Source: an uncultured Subdoligranulum sp. (lineage in GTDB: Bacteria > Bacillota > Clostridia > Oscillospirales > Ruminococcaceae). Taken from it: a stretch of 64,000 bases of DNA. Positions 34,632-43,645 of this stretch are shown here, piece after piece. The notes beneath the pieces were generated by a model that had not been told where the DNA came from, searched no databases, and saw nothing but the letters and a program-made list of their open reading frames with translations. The stretch is from contig CAJFFY010000007.1 in assembly GCA_904374465.1 (NCBI GenBank), forward strand, positions 1 through 64,000. Reading direction: 5' to 3'. Made by a program: the position numbers and the translations under genes. Each line of letters begins with the position of its first letter. Position 1 is the stretch's first letter.

Positions 34632-35118
34632 GATCCGGCGCTTCGGGCGCGGCTTTGTATATGCCTGGAACGGAATTCGCGCAGCGGTTCAGCAGGAGCG
34701 GAATTTTCGTTTCCACCTGTGTGCGGCCTGTTATGCTTTTGTAGCCTCCTGGCTGGCAGAACTGTCCCGCCAGGAATGGGCCCTGATTTTTCTTTGCGTG
34801 ACCGCCGTGCTGGGCATGGAACTGATGAACTCCGCTGTAGAGCGCGCGGTGGACAAGCCGGACACCACCCATTGGTGGAGTGCGGGTGCTGCCAAGGATA
34901 TGGCCGCCGGCGGCGTTCTGTTTGTGGCGCTGGGGACGGTGGCCGTGGGCATCTGCCTGATCGGCACACAGTGGCTGCAGGTATGGCAAAGCCTGCTGGC
35001 CCACCCTTGGATCGCCGGGATTTGTCTCGTAGGTTTGGTCCCGGCCTATCTTTTTATCTTCCGTTATCATCCTGTTATACAGAAAGGCGAAACAACGAAT
35101 GGCAAAACCGATTCCTGA
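34621..35118 (+). CDS. dgkA: Diacylglycerol/undecaprenol kinase
   Basis: The 165-residue membrane protein has a short N-terminal amphipathic part (RGFVYAWNGIRAAVQQERNFRFHL) and the active-site motif GMELMNSAVERAVD near 62. It has about four membrane segments, one more than basic DgkA, as the C-terminus is extended. Gram-positive homologues phosphorylate undecaprenol for cell-wall lipid carriers. It overlaps ybeY and era. Confidence 0.9.
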   Translation: MRSEIRRFGRGFVYAWNGIRAAVQQERNFRFHLCAACYAFVASWLAELSRQEWALIFLCVTAVLGMELMNSAVERAVDKPDTTHWWSAGAAKDMAAGGVLFVALGTVAVGICLIGTQWLQVWQSLLAHPWIAGICLVGLVPAYLFIFRYHPVIQKGETTNGKTDS

Positions 35119-36010
35119 AATGCCCAGCAGTGTTTTTGTGGCCCTGGTGGGCCGTCCCAATGTGGGAAAGTCCAGTCTTACCAACTATCTGGTCGGTGAA
35201 AAGGTTGCCATTGTGACCAAAAAGCCCCAGACCACCCGCAGCAGGATCACCGGCGTCATCACCAAGGGGCCGGTACAATATGTGCTGATGGACACCCCGG
35301 GCATTCATAAGGCCCGCAACAAGCTGGACGCCCGGATGACCCAGACCGCCGCCGCCAGCCTGAAAGATGTGGACGTCACCATGATGTTGTTTGAGCCGAT
35401 GGGAGACTTTACCGAATCGGAACTTACGATGGTCAAGGCCCTGCAGAAGGGCGGCCCTGCCATCGCGGTCATCAACAAAGTGGATCTGCTGGACAGCTTT
35501 GCCGCCCTGGAAAGCCGGAAGCGCCAGATTCAGGACTTTGGCTGTTTCGATGCCGTGGTCACCGTTTCCGCCAAGGACGGCACCGGCTGCGATGAACTTT
35601 TCTCGCTGCTCAAGCCCTACGGTAACGAGGGGCCCCACTATTTTGACGACGATGCCTTCACTGACATGCCGGAAAAGGAACTGGTTGCCGAACTGGTTCG
35701 TGAAAAGGCGTTGCTCTTCATGCGGGACGAGATCCCCCACGGCATTGCGGTTGTGGTGGAACGCTTCAAAGAGCGGCCCGACAAGGACCTCATCGATATT
35801 GATGTGGATATTTACTGCGAACGCAAAAGCCATAAGGGCATGATCATCGGTAAAGGCGGACAGATGCTCAAAAAGATTGCTTCCGCCGCCCGCATGGATA
35901 TCGAGGAATTGCTGGGCGTGAAAGTCAACCTGCAGTGTTGGGTCAAGGTGCGGGAGGATTGGCGCGACAACGAACAGCTCCTCAATTCGATGGGATTTGC
36001 CAAACCCTGA
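35099..36010 (+). CDS. era: GTPase Era
   Basis: The 303-residue protein has G1 GRPNVGKSSL near 17, the switch region KPQTTRSRI, G3 DTPGIHK, G4 NKVD near 125, and a C-terminal KH domain with MIIGKGGQMLKKI near 247. Era assists assembly of the small ribosomal subunit. It overlaps the dgkA gene by 20 bases. Confidence 0.97.
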   Translation: MAKPIPEMPSSVFVALVGRPNVGKSSLTNYLVGEKVAIVTKKPQTTRSRITGVITKGPVQYVLMDTPGIHKARNKLDARMTQTAAASLKDVDVTMMLFEPMGDFTESELTMVKALQKGGPAIAVINKVDLLDSFAALESRKRQIQDFGCFDAVVTVSAKDGTGCDELFSLLKPYGNEGPHYFDDDAFTDMPEKELVAELVREKALLFMRDEIPHGIAVVVERFKERPDKDLIDIDVDIYCERKSHKGMIIGKGGQMLKKIASAARMDIEELLGVKVNLQCWVKVREDWRDNEQLLNSMGFAKP

Positions 36011-36094
36011 CACCGTTTGCACCGCCCCCGTTGGACAACTTTTCCCGTTCGGCTGTGGTATGATGACACCACGACCGAGAAAGGGGGATACCGG

Positions 36095-36277
36095 ATGACG
36101 GGTGCGGCAGGGGACTGGGCACGCTTTGTACAAACCGGCAGTGTCTATGACTATCTGAACTACAAATCACAGTGTGCCTTGCGGGAGGATGAAAATGCAG
36201 ATTGCAACGACAGGCCTGGTACTGCACCAGGTCAAGGTGGGGGAGGCAGACCAGATTCTGACCCTTCTGACGCCTGA
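36095..36277 (+). CDS. yqzL: YqzL-like small protein overlapping recO
   Basis: A 60-residue ORF with AAGGGGG before its ATG. The core DWARFVQTGSVYDYLNYK fits the YqzL pattern (aromatic, TGS, YLxYK) and the era-yqzL-recO position matches Bacillus. It overlaps recO by 83 bases in another frame, so the low-complexity end after residue 45 is probably unselected. Confidence 0.65.
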   Translation: MTGAAGDWARFVQTGSVYDYLNYKSQCALREDENADCNDRPGTAPGQGGGGRPDSDPSDA

Positions 36278-36938
36278 TCTCGGTGTAATCTCCGCTTCCG
36301 CCAAGGGGAGTCTGCGGCTAAAAAACAAACTGTTCAGCGCTTGCAGCTTGTTTTGCTACTCGGAATTTTCGCTGACCAGCGGCCGCAGCCACTATTTTGT
36401 GGACAGTGCGCAGGTAAAAAAAGTATTTCACGGGATTTCCGATACGGTGGAAGGCATGTGCCTAGCCACCTATATGGCGGAAATCGCCATTTCTCTGTCC
36501 CCGGCACCGCCGGAGGCGGACGCGCAGTTGCGGCTGTTGCTCAACAGCCTGTATATGATCTCCACAAAGAAACTTCCCTTGCGGCAACTGAAAACCATCT
36601 ATGAGCTGCGGGCCATGTCCATGGCCGGCTACCAGCCGGACTTGTTGGCCTGCCATATGTGCGGCCGGTATGACGGCGGGGAATTTTACTTTGATCCCCT
36701 TGAGGGCAATCTGCTGTGCGCCGACTGTGCTGACAAGGCACGGCACATCCCCAACCTGGATACCGGCGCTTTGTATGCATTGCGCCATATCTGCCTGGCA
36801 GAGGACCGAAAGCTGTTTTCCTTTACGCTGTCCCCGCAAAGTTTAAAAAATCTATCCCGTGTCAGTGAGCAGTATTTGCTGGCCCACCTGGAGCACGGAT
36901 TAAAAAGTCTCGACTTTTTAAAGACTGTACTGGAATGA
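36195..36938 (+). CDS. recO: DNA repair protein RecO
   Basis: The product has 247 residues from the ATG at 36195, six bases after GGGAGG. The N-terminal OB fold (MQIATTGLVLHQVKVGEADQ) is followed by a helical part with a zinc knuckle, LLACHMCG near 155 and LLCADCA near 178. RecO loads RecA with RecR in recombinational repair. Confidence 0.95.
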   Translation: MQIATTGLVLHQVKVGEADQILTLLTPDLGVISASAKGSLRLKNKLFSACSLFCYSEFSLTSGRSHYFVDSAQVKKVFHGISDTVEGMCLATYMAEIAISLSPAPPEADAQLRLLLNSLYMISTKKLPLRQLKTIYELRAMSMAGYQPDLLACHMCGRYDGGEFYFDPLEGNLLCADCADKARHIPNLDTGALYALRHICLAEDRKLFSFTLSPQSLKNLSRVSEQYLLAHLEHGLKSLDFLKTVLE

Positions 36939-36957
36939 AGGAGAAGCACTACCCTGT

Positions 36958-39330
36958 ATGGATACCGCTTACAAAACTACCCTGGAATTGGATAAAATCA
37001 TCGCCCGTGCCGTGCAGCTTTGCGCCTGCCGCGAAACCAAGGAAATGATGCAGGCGCTGGAGCCTTATACCACGCCCGAAGAGGAACGCTATGCTTTGGC
37101 GCAGACCAACGCCATCAATACGCTGCTGATTCAGAATGGCAGTCCTCGTTTCGGCAGCGTGTCCGAGGCACGCCGGATCACGGCGCACGCCCAGAAGGGC
37201 GGCATTCTTTCGATGGGAGAACTGTTGGAGATTGCTGCCACACTGCGCAATTTTTCAGGCCTTTCCCAGTGGTACGGCCTGAGCGAGCATGAAATGCTGC
37301 CCACAGATGATCTGTTTTATGCCCTGGCCCCCCAGCCCGTACTGGAAAAACAGATTACCGAGAGCATTCTCTCTCCGGAAGAGATGGCCGACACGGCCAG
37401 TGTGACCCTGCATGACCTACGTCGCAAGATCCGGCAAACGGAAGATTCCATCCGTACCAAACTGGACAACATCATCAAGAACTCCACCACCAACAAATTC
37501 TTGCAGGATGCGGTGGTTTCCCTGCGCAACGGGCGCTATGTCGTCCCCGTCCGCGCCGAGTACCGCGGCGAGGTGGGCGGCGTCATCCATGACGTTTCTT
37601 CCACCGGTGCCACCATCTTTGTGGAACCCACGGCCGTGGTGGAGGCCAACGCCCGCATCATGCAGCTGCGTGCCCAGGAGCAGGAGGAAATCACACGGAT
37701 TCTCTCCGCTTTTTCTGCCCAGGTGGGATCGCTGGAGCCGCAGTTTTCTTACAGCTATGAGGCCATGCTGCAAATTGATCTGCTGCTGGCCAAAGCGCGT
37801 CTAGCTGTGGAACAGAACGCCTTCATGCCCACCGTCAGCGATACCATCCGTTTCCGACTCAATCGGGCACGGCACCCGCTGATCGACAAAAAGACCGTGG
37901 TACCGGTGGACATCACGCTGGGCGAGGCGTACGATACCCTTGTCATCACCGGCCCCAATACGGGCGGCAAAACGGTTTCCATCAAAACCGCCGGCCTGCT
38001 CAACGCCATGGCACAATACGGCTTTTTGATCCCGGCCCATGAAAGCAGCGTAGTCTGCACCTTCCGGGAATATCTGGTGGACATCGGCGACGAGCAGAGT
38101 ATTGAGCAAAGCCTTTCCACCTTCTCCGGCCATATGAAACGAATCGGAGGTATCTTGCAACGGGCCGGGCACGGCACCCTGACGCTGATTGACGAACTTG
38201 GCGCCGGTACCGATCCGGCGGAAGGCGCCGCACTGGCGGTCAGTATTCTGGAGCAGTTGCGCCGCCAGGGAAGCCTGCTGATGGCCACCACCCATTACGC
38301 CGAGCTGAAGGTCTATGCACTGGAAACGCCCGGTGTGGTCAACGCCAGCTGTGAGTTCAACGTGGAAACACTGATGCCCACCTACAAGCTCAGCGTGGGT
38401 GTACCGGGCAAATCCAACGCCTTCCTCATCAGCGCCAAGCTGGGCATTCCCCAGGAAATCATCGACGCCGCACGGAATCACATGTCCAACGACGACAAGC
38501 GGCTGGACAGTGTTCTGGCACAGCTGGACGACCTGAAGCTGCAGTTAAAGGCTGCCCAGGACGAAGCGGAAAAGGCCCGGTATGAGGCTGAACATGCACT
38601 GGAAAGTGCCGAGAAAAAGCGAGAGGAACTGGTGGCCAAAGGCCAGCGGGAGCTGGAAGACGCCCGCCGCCAGGCACACGAACTGATGCAGCAGGTCCAG
38701 AATGAGGCCTACGCCCTGACCGATGAGTTGCGCCGCATTCAGAAGGACGAAAAAACCAATGCGGCGCAGCGCGCCATCCGCGCCCGGGAAATTGCCCGCA
38801 AGGACACCGAGGCCTTGCTCAAGCGAACGGATGCCAAGCCTGCCAAACAGGAATACGTCCCGCTCAAGGAGGTGCAGATCGGTCAGGAAGTGGTGATTGC
38901 GGACCTGAACCAGCCGGCCACCGTCATGTCGCGTCCCGACCGGGATGGTATGGTGGAAGTACGCGCCGGTATCATGAAAACCAAGGTACCCCTTTCCGGT
39001 CTGCGCGCCCCCGACAAGATGGAAAAACGACCGCAGCGTGAGCCCCGGCGTTCCAGCACGCGGGTACAGCTGGACAAAAACCGCAAGACCAGCATGGAGC
39101 TGAACCTGCTGGGATACACCGTGGAGGAAGCACTGGCCGAAGTGGACAAATTCCTGGACAGCGGCATGCTGCGCGGGCAGCAGACTTTGTATATTATTCA
39201 TGGAAACGGCACCGGCGCATTGCGCACCGCCATCCAGAAGCACCTGCGCACCCACAAAGCGGTCAAGAGCTTCCGCCTGGGCCGATATGGCGAAGGGGAA
39301 AGCGGCGTTACCGTTGTGGAGTTGAAATAA
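36958..39330 (+). CDS. mutS2: MutS2 endonuclease/ribosome-rescue ATPase
   Basis: The 790-residue protein has Walker A GPNTGGKTVS near 333, Walker B LIDELGAGTDP near 411, a long coiled coil (residues 515-620) and the C-terminal Smr nuclease domain LNLLGYTVEEAL through IIHGNGTGALR. It splits collided ribosomes and limits recombination. The ribosome site is distant (about 14 bases), so another start is possible. Confidence 0.95.
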   Translation: MDTAYKTTLELDKIIARAVQLCACRETKEMMQALEPYTTPEEERYALAQTNAINTLLIQNGSPRFGSVSEARRITAHAQKGGILSMGELLEIAATLRNFSGLSQWYGLSEHEMLPTDDLFYALAPQPVLEKQITESILSPEEMADTASVTLHDLRRKIRQTEDSIRTKLDNIIKNSTTNKFLQDAVVSLRNGRYVVPVRAEYRGEVGGVIHDVSSTGATIFVEPTAVVEANARIMQLRAQEQEEITRILSAFSAQVGSLEPQFSYSYEAMLQIDLLLAKARLAVEQNAFMPTVSDTIRFRLNRARHPLIDKKTVVPVDITLGEAYDTLVITGPNTGGKTVSIKTAGLLNAMAQYGFLIPAHESSVVCTFREYLVDIGDEQSIEQSLSTFSGHMKRIGGILQRAGHGTLTLIDELGAGTDPAEGAALAVSILEQLRRQGSLLMATTHYAELKVYALETPGVVNASCEFNVETLMPTYKLSVGVPGKSNAFLISAKLGIPQEIIDAARNHMSNDDKRLDSVLAQLDDLKLQLKAAQDEAEKARYEAEHALESAEKKREELVAKGQRELEDARRQAHELMQQVQNEAYALTDELRRIQKDEKTNAAQRAIRAREIARKDTEALLKRTDAKPAKQEYVPLKEVQIGQEVVIADLNQPATVMSRPDRDGMVEVRAGIMKTKVPLSGLRAPDKMEKRPQREPRRSSTRVQLDKNRKTSMELNLLGYTVEEALAEVDKFLDSGMLRGQQTLYIIHGNGTGALRTAIQKHLRTHKAVKSFRLGRYGEGESGVTVVELK

Positions 39331-39341
39331 TCCCCCTATCC

Positions 39342-39380
39342 AAAAAGCGACTTGCTATGCCCATAGCAAGTCGCTTTTTT
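39342..39380 (+). terminator. Terminator after mutS2
   Basis: An 18-bp arm pair around CC (39342-39359 with 39362-39379), ending in a T6 run. Confidence 0.93.
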
Positions 39381-39468
39381 GTGTGTTTCACCGTTTGCGT
39401 ATTTTCTCTTGTGCCGGATCATACACTGGTAGAAACGGCTGTGCCGGGGAGGTGATACCATCAAAACG

Positions 39469-40329
39469 GTGATTTATCTGGACGTGCTGCTTCTTGTCAA
39501 TTTTCTGGCGGCCTATTTTTTTCTGCTTGCCGCCGGAGCGCTCAGCGGACAACGCGCACGCTTCGGCAGGATGCTGTTGGGCAGCACGTTGGCCGCACTT
39601 TCCTCGCTCATCCTGTTTGTGCCCGAACAGCCCTACGGTGTTCAACTGGCCTATAAACTCGCAAGCGCCCTGGTGATTACCGCCGCCACCTTCGGCTGGC
39701 GCAACAAACGAAGGTTACTGACTGTCTGCTGCTGGTTCGCAGCGTTGAATATTGCGTTGGCCGGGGTGGTCCTCCTGGCCATTCTGCGCACCGGCACCCC
39801 TCTTTTGCAGACCGGGAACCTGGCGGTGTATCTACGGGTATCGCCATTGCTGCTGGTCGGTCTTTCCGCCCTGTGCTGTCTGGCCGTGGAGCTCGGTCTG
39901 CGGCTTCTGAACAAGCCCAAACCGACAAATCAAATTGTCGGCCTGGAATTGGAGCTGGCCGGTACCATTTTACATCTGCGCGCGGCACTGGACACCGGTT
40001 GTCATCTCATCGACCCCATCACCTGCCTGCCGGTTCTGGTGGTCAGTTTTCCCGACGCGCAAAACCGATTACCGCAGATTTTGCGGGATTACTTGACGGC
40101 CTGGTTTGCCGGCAAACCGCCCGGCGATCCGCCGCCACACACCCGGCTTCGATTGATTCCTTGCCGGACGGCATCCCAGCACAGTCTGTTGCCGGGGTTT
40201 GCCGTGGGCAATATCGGTCTAATCACAACCAACGGAATATTGGGACTGGGACGAACCGCCGTGGCGTTTGCCCCTCAATCCTTTGGCAGTGAACACTACG
40301 AAGCGTTGTACGGAAACGATTTTTTATGA
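39469..40329 (+). CDS. spoIIGA: Pro-sigma-E processing protease SpoIIGA
   Basis: This 286-residue protein has about five N-terminal membrane segments (IYLDVLLLVNFLAAYFF at the start) and a C-terminal aspartyl-protease-like domain with ALDTGCHLIDP near 178. SpoIIGA cuts the pro-sequence of sigma-E after asymmetric division. The annotated GTG at 39469 is 16 bases from the GGAGG. The in-frame codon with ideal spacing is ATC at 39460, so the true start may be rare. The following sigE is 16 bp away. Confidence 0.88.
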   Translation: MIYLDVLLLVNFLAAYFFLLAAGALSGQRARFGRMLLGSTLAALSSLILFVPEQPYGVQLAYKLASALVITAATFGWRNKRRLLTVCCWFAALNIALAGVVLLAILRTGTPLLQTGNLAVYLRVSPLLLVGLSALCCLAVELGLRLLNKPKPTNQIVGLELELAGTILHLRAALDTGCHLIDPITCLPVLVVSFPDAQNRLPQILRDYLTAWFAGKPPGDPPPHTRLRLIPCRTASQHSLLPGFAVGNIGLITTNGILGLGRTAVAFAPQSFGSEHYEALYGNDFL

Positions 40330-40345
40330 CATAAGGGGGAGAAAC

Positions 40346-41059
40346 ATGGAAGTATGGAAACAGATGAACCATGCGCTCTGGGTACTGTGGATGCGGTTGG
40401 TCTCGCCGCAGGAACTCCATTACATCAACGGTTCGGACACATTGCCGGCGCCGCTGGAATCCGAGCAGGAACAGCAGGCGCTGGCGGACTTGGCCGCCGG
40501 CAGGAGTGCAGCCCGGGACCTTTTGATCACCCATAATCTGCGGTTGGTGGTGTACATTGCCAAAAAGTTCGAGACGCCTTCTGCCGGCATCGAGGACATG
40601 ATATCCATCGGAACCATCGGCCTAATCAAAGCCGTAAATACCTTTGAGCCGTCCAAAAACATCAAACTGGCCACCTACGCCAGCCGGTGCATCGAAAATG
40701 AGATCCTCATGTATCTGCGCAAAAGTTCCAACCGACGTCAGGACGCCAGCATCGATGAACCATTGAATACAGATAACGATGGCAATGAACTGCTTTTGAT
40801 GGATGTACTCACCAGCGACGACCCCCAGGTCGGGGAAGAACTGGAACGCAGCGCAGAACGCGCCGCCCTGCGGACCGCAGTAGAGCGGCTTGCCCCGCGG
40901 GAACGACGCATTATGGAGCTGCGTTTTGGTTTGAACCATGAGTCGGAGCACACCCAAAAAGAGGTGGCAGACACACTGGGGATTTCGCAAAGTTACATTT
41001 CCCGGCTGGAGAAGCGCATCCTGAAACGGCTGCGCCGGGAGCTGGAAGCCGTGGGTTAG
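40346..41059 (+). CDS. sigE: Sporulation sigma factor SigE
   Basis: The 237-residue protein has region 2 (NLRLVVYIAKKF, GIEDMISIGTIGLIKAVNTF) and region 4 with helix-turn-helix TQKEVADTLGISQSYISRLEKRI. Sigma-E runs early mother-cell genes. The pro-sequence would be the N-terminal 30 residues (MEVWKQMNHALWVLW). AGGGGGAG precedes the ATG. Stop codons of this gene and the next minus-strand gene overlap. Confidence 0.95.
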   Translation: MEVWKQMNHALWVLWMRLVSPQELHYINGSDTLPAPLESEQEQQALADLAAGRSAARDLLITHNLRLVVYIAKKFETPSAGIEDMISIGTIGLIKAVNTFEPSKNIKLATYASRCIENEILMYLRKSSNRRQDASIDEPLNTDNDGNELLLMDVLTSDDPQVGEELERSAERAALRTAVERLAPRERRIMELRFGLNHESEHTQKEVADTLGISQSYISRLEKRILKRLRRELEAVG

Positions 41060-41574
41060 GATTTTTCCGCACGGGTATTGTTTACGAAATAGTACGCCAG
41101 ACCGTTCATCATGTTCATTTCCGGTTCCTCGGAATAGATCAGGTATTCAAAGTTGTCCCGGGTCCAGTAAACGGCGCTGCGACGTCCGGCTTTCTGGCTT
41201 TGGGTCACGGTGATTCCGGAGATTTCATACTGTTCTACGCTTTCGAACACTTCTGTATAGTAATTGTCAGGAAATCGCATCTTGCCCTGTTTGGCAATAA
41301 AGAGTGTCATGAAGCGCCCGGGCACAATGGAATAATCCAGGGCCGCAATGCTTTCGTCAATGAGCCAGTAGCGCTGCAGAATCACCAGCTCATTGTCGGG
41401 GTAAGAGGTCAGGCGGAACCCCGCCGCACGGGAATAATTGGGTGTCAGATATTGGGTGCGGGTTTCACGGCCGGTAGCGCGCAGATCATTTTGCAGCACA
41501 ATCATCAAAACCAACGCCACCGATACCACCGCCAGCAGGACCAGCACAAGAACAAACCAGATGGATTCAACCAT
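41056..41574 (-). CDS. Single-TM protein of unknown function inserted between sigE and sigG
   Basis: The product is 172 residues with AGGAGGG before its ATG. A membrane segment (residues about 3-27) is followed by an external domain with many aromatic residues. The C-terminal segment YWTRDNFEYLIYSEEPEM recalls DUF4367-type domains, but this is uncertain. It is transcribed against sigE and sigG. Confidence 0.75.
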   Translation of the reverse strand: MVESIWFVLVLVLLAVVSVALVLMIVLQNDLRATGRETRTQYLTPNYSRAAGFRLTSYPDNELVILQRYWLIDESIAALDYSIVPGRFMTLFIAKQGKMRFPDNYYTEVFESVEQYEISGITVTQSQKAGRRSAVYWTRDNFEYLIYSEEPEMNMMNGLAYYFVNNTRAEKS

Positions 41575-41710
41575 AGGGCGACCCTCCTTTGTTCTTATGC
41601 TATGCGCCGTTCCGGCATCCCGTGCGCCAGATTTTACCAGCCAGCGGGGTGTTTGCCTCCCGGGACTGCGGACCATACTCCTAACCGACGGGAAGGAGGA
41701 TGGTCAAAAA

Positions 41711-42493
41711 ATGTATGCAGGCAAGGTGGATTTGTGCGGAGTGGATACTTCCCAATTGCCGGTTCTGAGTGAAGCAGAAAAAAGCGAACTGATCCGCGCC
41801 GCCCGTGCCGGAGATGGAAAGGCACGGCAGAAAATGATCCAGGGCAACCTGCGTCTGGTCCTGAGCGTGGTACAAAAGTTTACCAATCGCGGGGAAAACC
41901 TGGATGATCTGTTTCAGGTGGGCTGCATCGGATTGATCAAAGCCATCGACAATTTTGATCCCGGCTTAAAAGTACGTTTTTCCACCTACGGTGTGCCCAT
42001 GATTGTAGGGGAGATCCGCCGGTTCCTGCGCGACAACAATGCCGTGCGCGTAAGCCGTTCTATCCGGGATCTGGCCTACCATTCCATGCAGGCGCGGGAA
42101 GCCCTGCAAAAGGAACACGGGCGGGAGCCCAAAATCTCCGAGATCGCCGCCCGGGTGGGGGCTTCTCCGGAGAACGTGGCCATGGCACTGGAATCGGTGG
42201 TGGAACCCGCCAGTTTGTATGAGCCCCTATATTCGGACGGCGAAGACAGTTTTGCCATCGTGGATCAGCTGCACGATGCCACCGGGGAAGAAAGCTGGAT
42301 CAGCGACATTATGTTCCGCGACACCGTAAAAGCACTGACACCGCGGGAACGGCGCATCATTGCCATGCGGTACCTGAGCGGCAAAACACAAACGCAGGTT
42401 GCCCGGGAAATCGGAATCAGCCAGGCTCAGGTCAGCCGGTTGGAAAAAGGAGCACTCAACCACATAAAAAGCCAGATCTCCTCCAGCTGCTGA
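41711..42493 (+). CDS. sigG: Sporulation sigma factor SigG
   Basis: The 260-residue forespore sigma factor has the typical N-terminus KVDLCGVDTSQLPVL, region 2 DDLFQVGCIGLIKAIDNFD and region 4 TQTQVAREIGISQAQVSRLEKGAL. The start was placed at 41711, 11 bases after AGGAGG. It would direct late forespore genes. A strong terminator follows. Confidence 0.96.
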   Translation: MYAGKVDLCGVDTSQLPVLSEAEKSELIRAARAGDGKARQKMIQGNLRLVLSVVQKFTNRGENLDDLFQVGCIGLIKAIDNFDPGLKVRFSTYGVPMIVGEIRRFLRDNNAVRVSRSIRDLAYHSMQAREALQKEHGREPKISEIAARVGASPENVAMALESVVEPASLYEPLYSDGEDSFAIVDQLHDATGEESWISDIMFRDTVKALTPRERRIIAMRYLSGKTQTQVAREIGISQAQVSRLEKGALNHIKSQISSSC

Positions 42494-42540
42494 AAACCGC
42501 CCTGCCAGGAAAAGCTTCTGGCAGGGCGGTTTTCTTTTTT
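42493..42540 (+). terminator. Terminator after sigG
   Basis: AAAACCGCCCTGCCAG (42493-42508) pairs with 42518-42533, followed by TTTTTT; it may also serve the converging HAD gene. Confidence 0.93.
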
Positions 42541-42554
42541 CTTTGGTTGGAATT

Positions 42555-43166
42555 TTATCCCAGCTGAATGCCGCAGGCCCCCAGCGCCCGCTGAAAAGAC
42601 TTGGGGTTCTTGTACAGAATGCCGGTGATTCCCAGATTATAGGCAGCCTGCGCATTGATTTTGTTGTCATCCACAAAGATGGATTCATCATAAGCCAGCT
42701 TGCACTGCTGCATCAGCGTTGTATAAATCTCCGGTTCCGGCTTGCACAGATGGACATCGCAGGACGCCACGCCCCCGTCAAACAGGGCAAACCACTCGCG
42801 CTGGCGCAGTTCATCCATAATATCTGTCGCCATATTGGTCAGATAGTACAGGCGATATCCGGCGGCTTTCAATTCTTTCATAACGCGCACCGTACTTTTC
42901 TTGGTGCGCAGCATGGTGGTCCATTCCTCGATGACCGTTTTCACTTCAAATTCGCGGTTTACATGGGCCGCGTTTTCCAGCATGGTGCGGTTGGCAACCG
43001 CGCGGGTAACGGTACCGCGGTCCAGATCCAGCCATTCCTGGCTGCCAAAGGTCAAATCATAAACAATCTCCTCCGCATGTTTGTTCATGAACCGGTCCAT
43101 CAGGAAATTGCGCGGGTTGAAATCGACCACAACCCCGCCGAAATCGAAAATGATATTTTTATACAT
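42555..43166 (-). CDS. HAD-superfamily hydrolase
   Basis: From the ATG at 43166 the product is 203 residues. Motif I FDFGGVVVDF near 6-15 has Gly in place of the usual second Asp (DxG), while motif II YLTNM near 103, motif III lysine CKPEPEIY and motif IV FVDDN are kept. The layout fits alpha-haloacid dehalogenase/YihX-like sugar phosphatases. The substrate is unknown. GGGAGGG precedes the ATG. Confidence 0.87.
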   Translation of the reverse strand: MYKNIIFDFGGVVVDFNPRNFLMDRFMNKHAEEIVYDLTFGSQEWLDLDRGTVTRAVANRTMLENAAHVNREFEVKTVIEEWTTMLRTKKSTVRVMKELKAAGYRLYYLTNMATDIMDELRQREWFALFDGGVASCDVHLCKPEPEIYTTLMQQCKLAYDESIFVDDNKINAQAAYNLGITGILYKNPKSFQRALGACGIQLG

Positions 43167-43285
43167 AAGACCCTCCCGGATGCTTCCGCTTTTGTATTTT
43201 TCTATTATACACAGAAACCCGGCAAGAAACAATCGCTTTTTCCGCGCATACACTGAAGATACCTTTGAGAAAGGAGACAGGAGAC

Positions 43286-43552
43286 ATGACTTTACATGAT
43301 CTTCGCAACAAGGACGTGATCCAGACCCAAAGCGGCGAAAATCTGGGCCGAATCGACGACCTGCTTTTTGATGAAATGACCGGGCAAATGCAGGCTGTTG
43401 TGCTCCATGGCCGCGGCCATTTGTTCGGGTTGCTCGGGTACGATGAGGACCTGGTCATTCCGTGGGAGTCTTTGACAAGAATCGGCGCGGATGTGATCAT
43501 GACAGACGCCGAACCGCATGGGGGCCCGTCACCAAACCGGTCGCGTCAGTAA
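43286..43552 (+). CDS. YlmC/YmxH-type PRC-barrel protein
   Basis: This 88-residue protein begins TLHDLRNKDVIQ and has the PRC-barrel strands (GENLGRIDDLLFDEMTGQMQAVV; PWESLTRIGADVI) of the sporulation-linked YlmC/YmxH family. The C-terminal tail (PHGGPSPNRSRQ) is unstructured. A good ribosome site precedes the ATG at 43286. Confidence 0.88.
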   Translation: MTLHDLRNKDVIQTQSGENLGRIDDLLFDEMTGQMQAVVLHGRGHLFGLLGYDEDLVIPWESLTRIGADVIMTDAEPHGGPSPNRSRQ

Positions 43553-43609
43553 ACGGTATATTTTCTGTAAAAGACAAGATTTGCAGATGCATTTTTAAGA
43601 TTGCCATGC

Positions 43610-43615
43610 TATAAT
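43610..43615 (+). promoter_or_regulatory. Extended -10 promoter before the ComEA-like gene
   Basis: TGCTATAAT is an extended -10 without a clear -35. The transcript would begin near 43622. Confidence 0.5.
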
Positions 43616-43645
43616 AAAGTTATATGCAGGAACGGGGGTCTGCCT

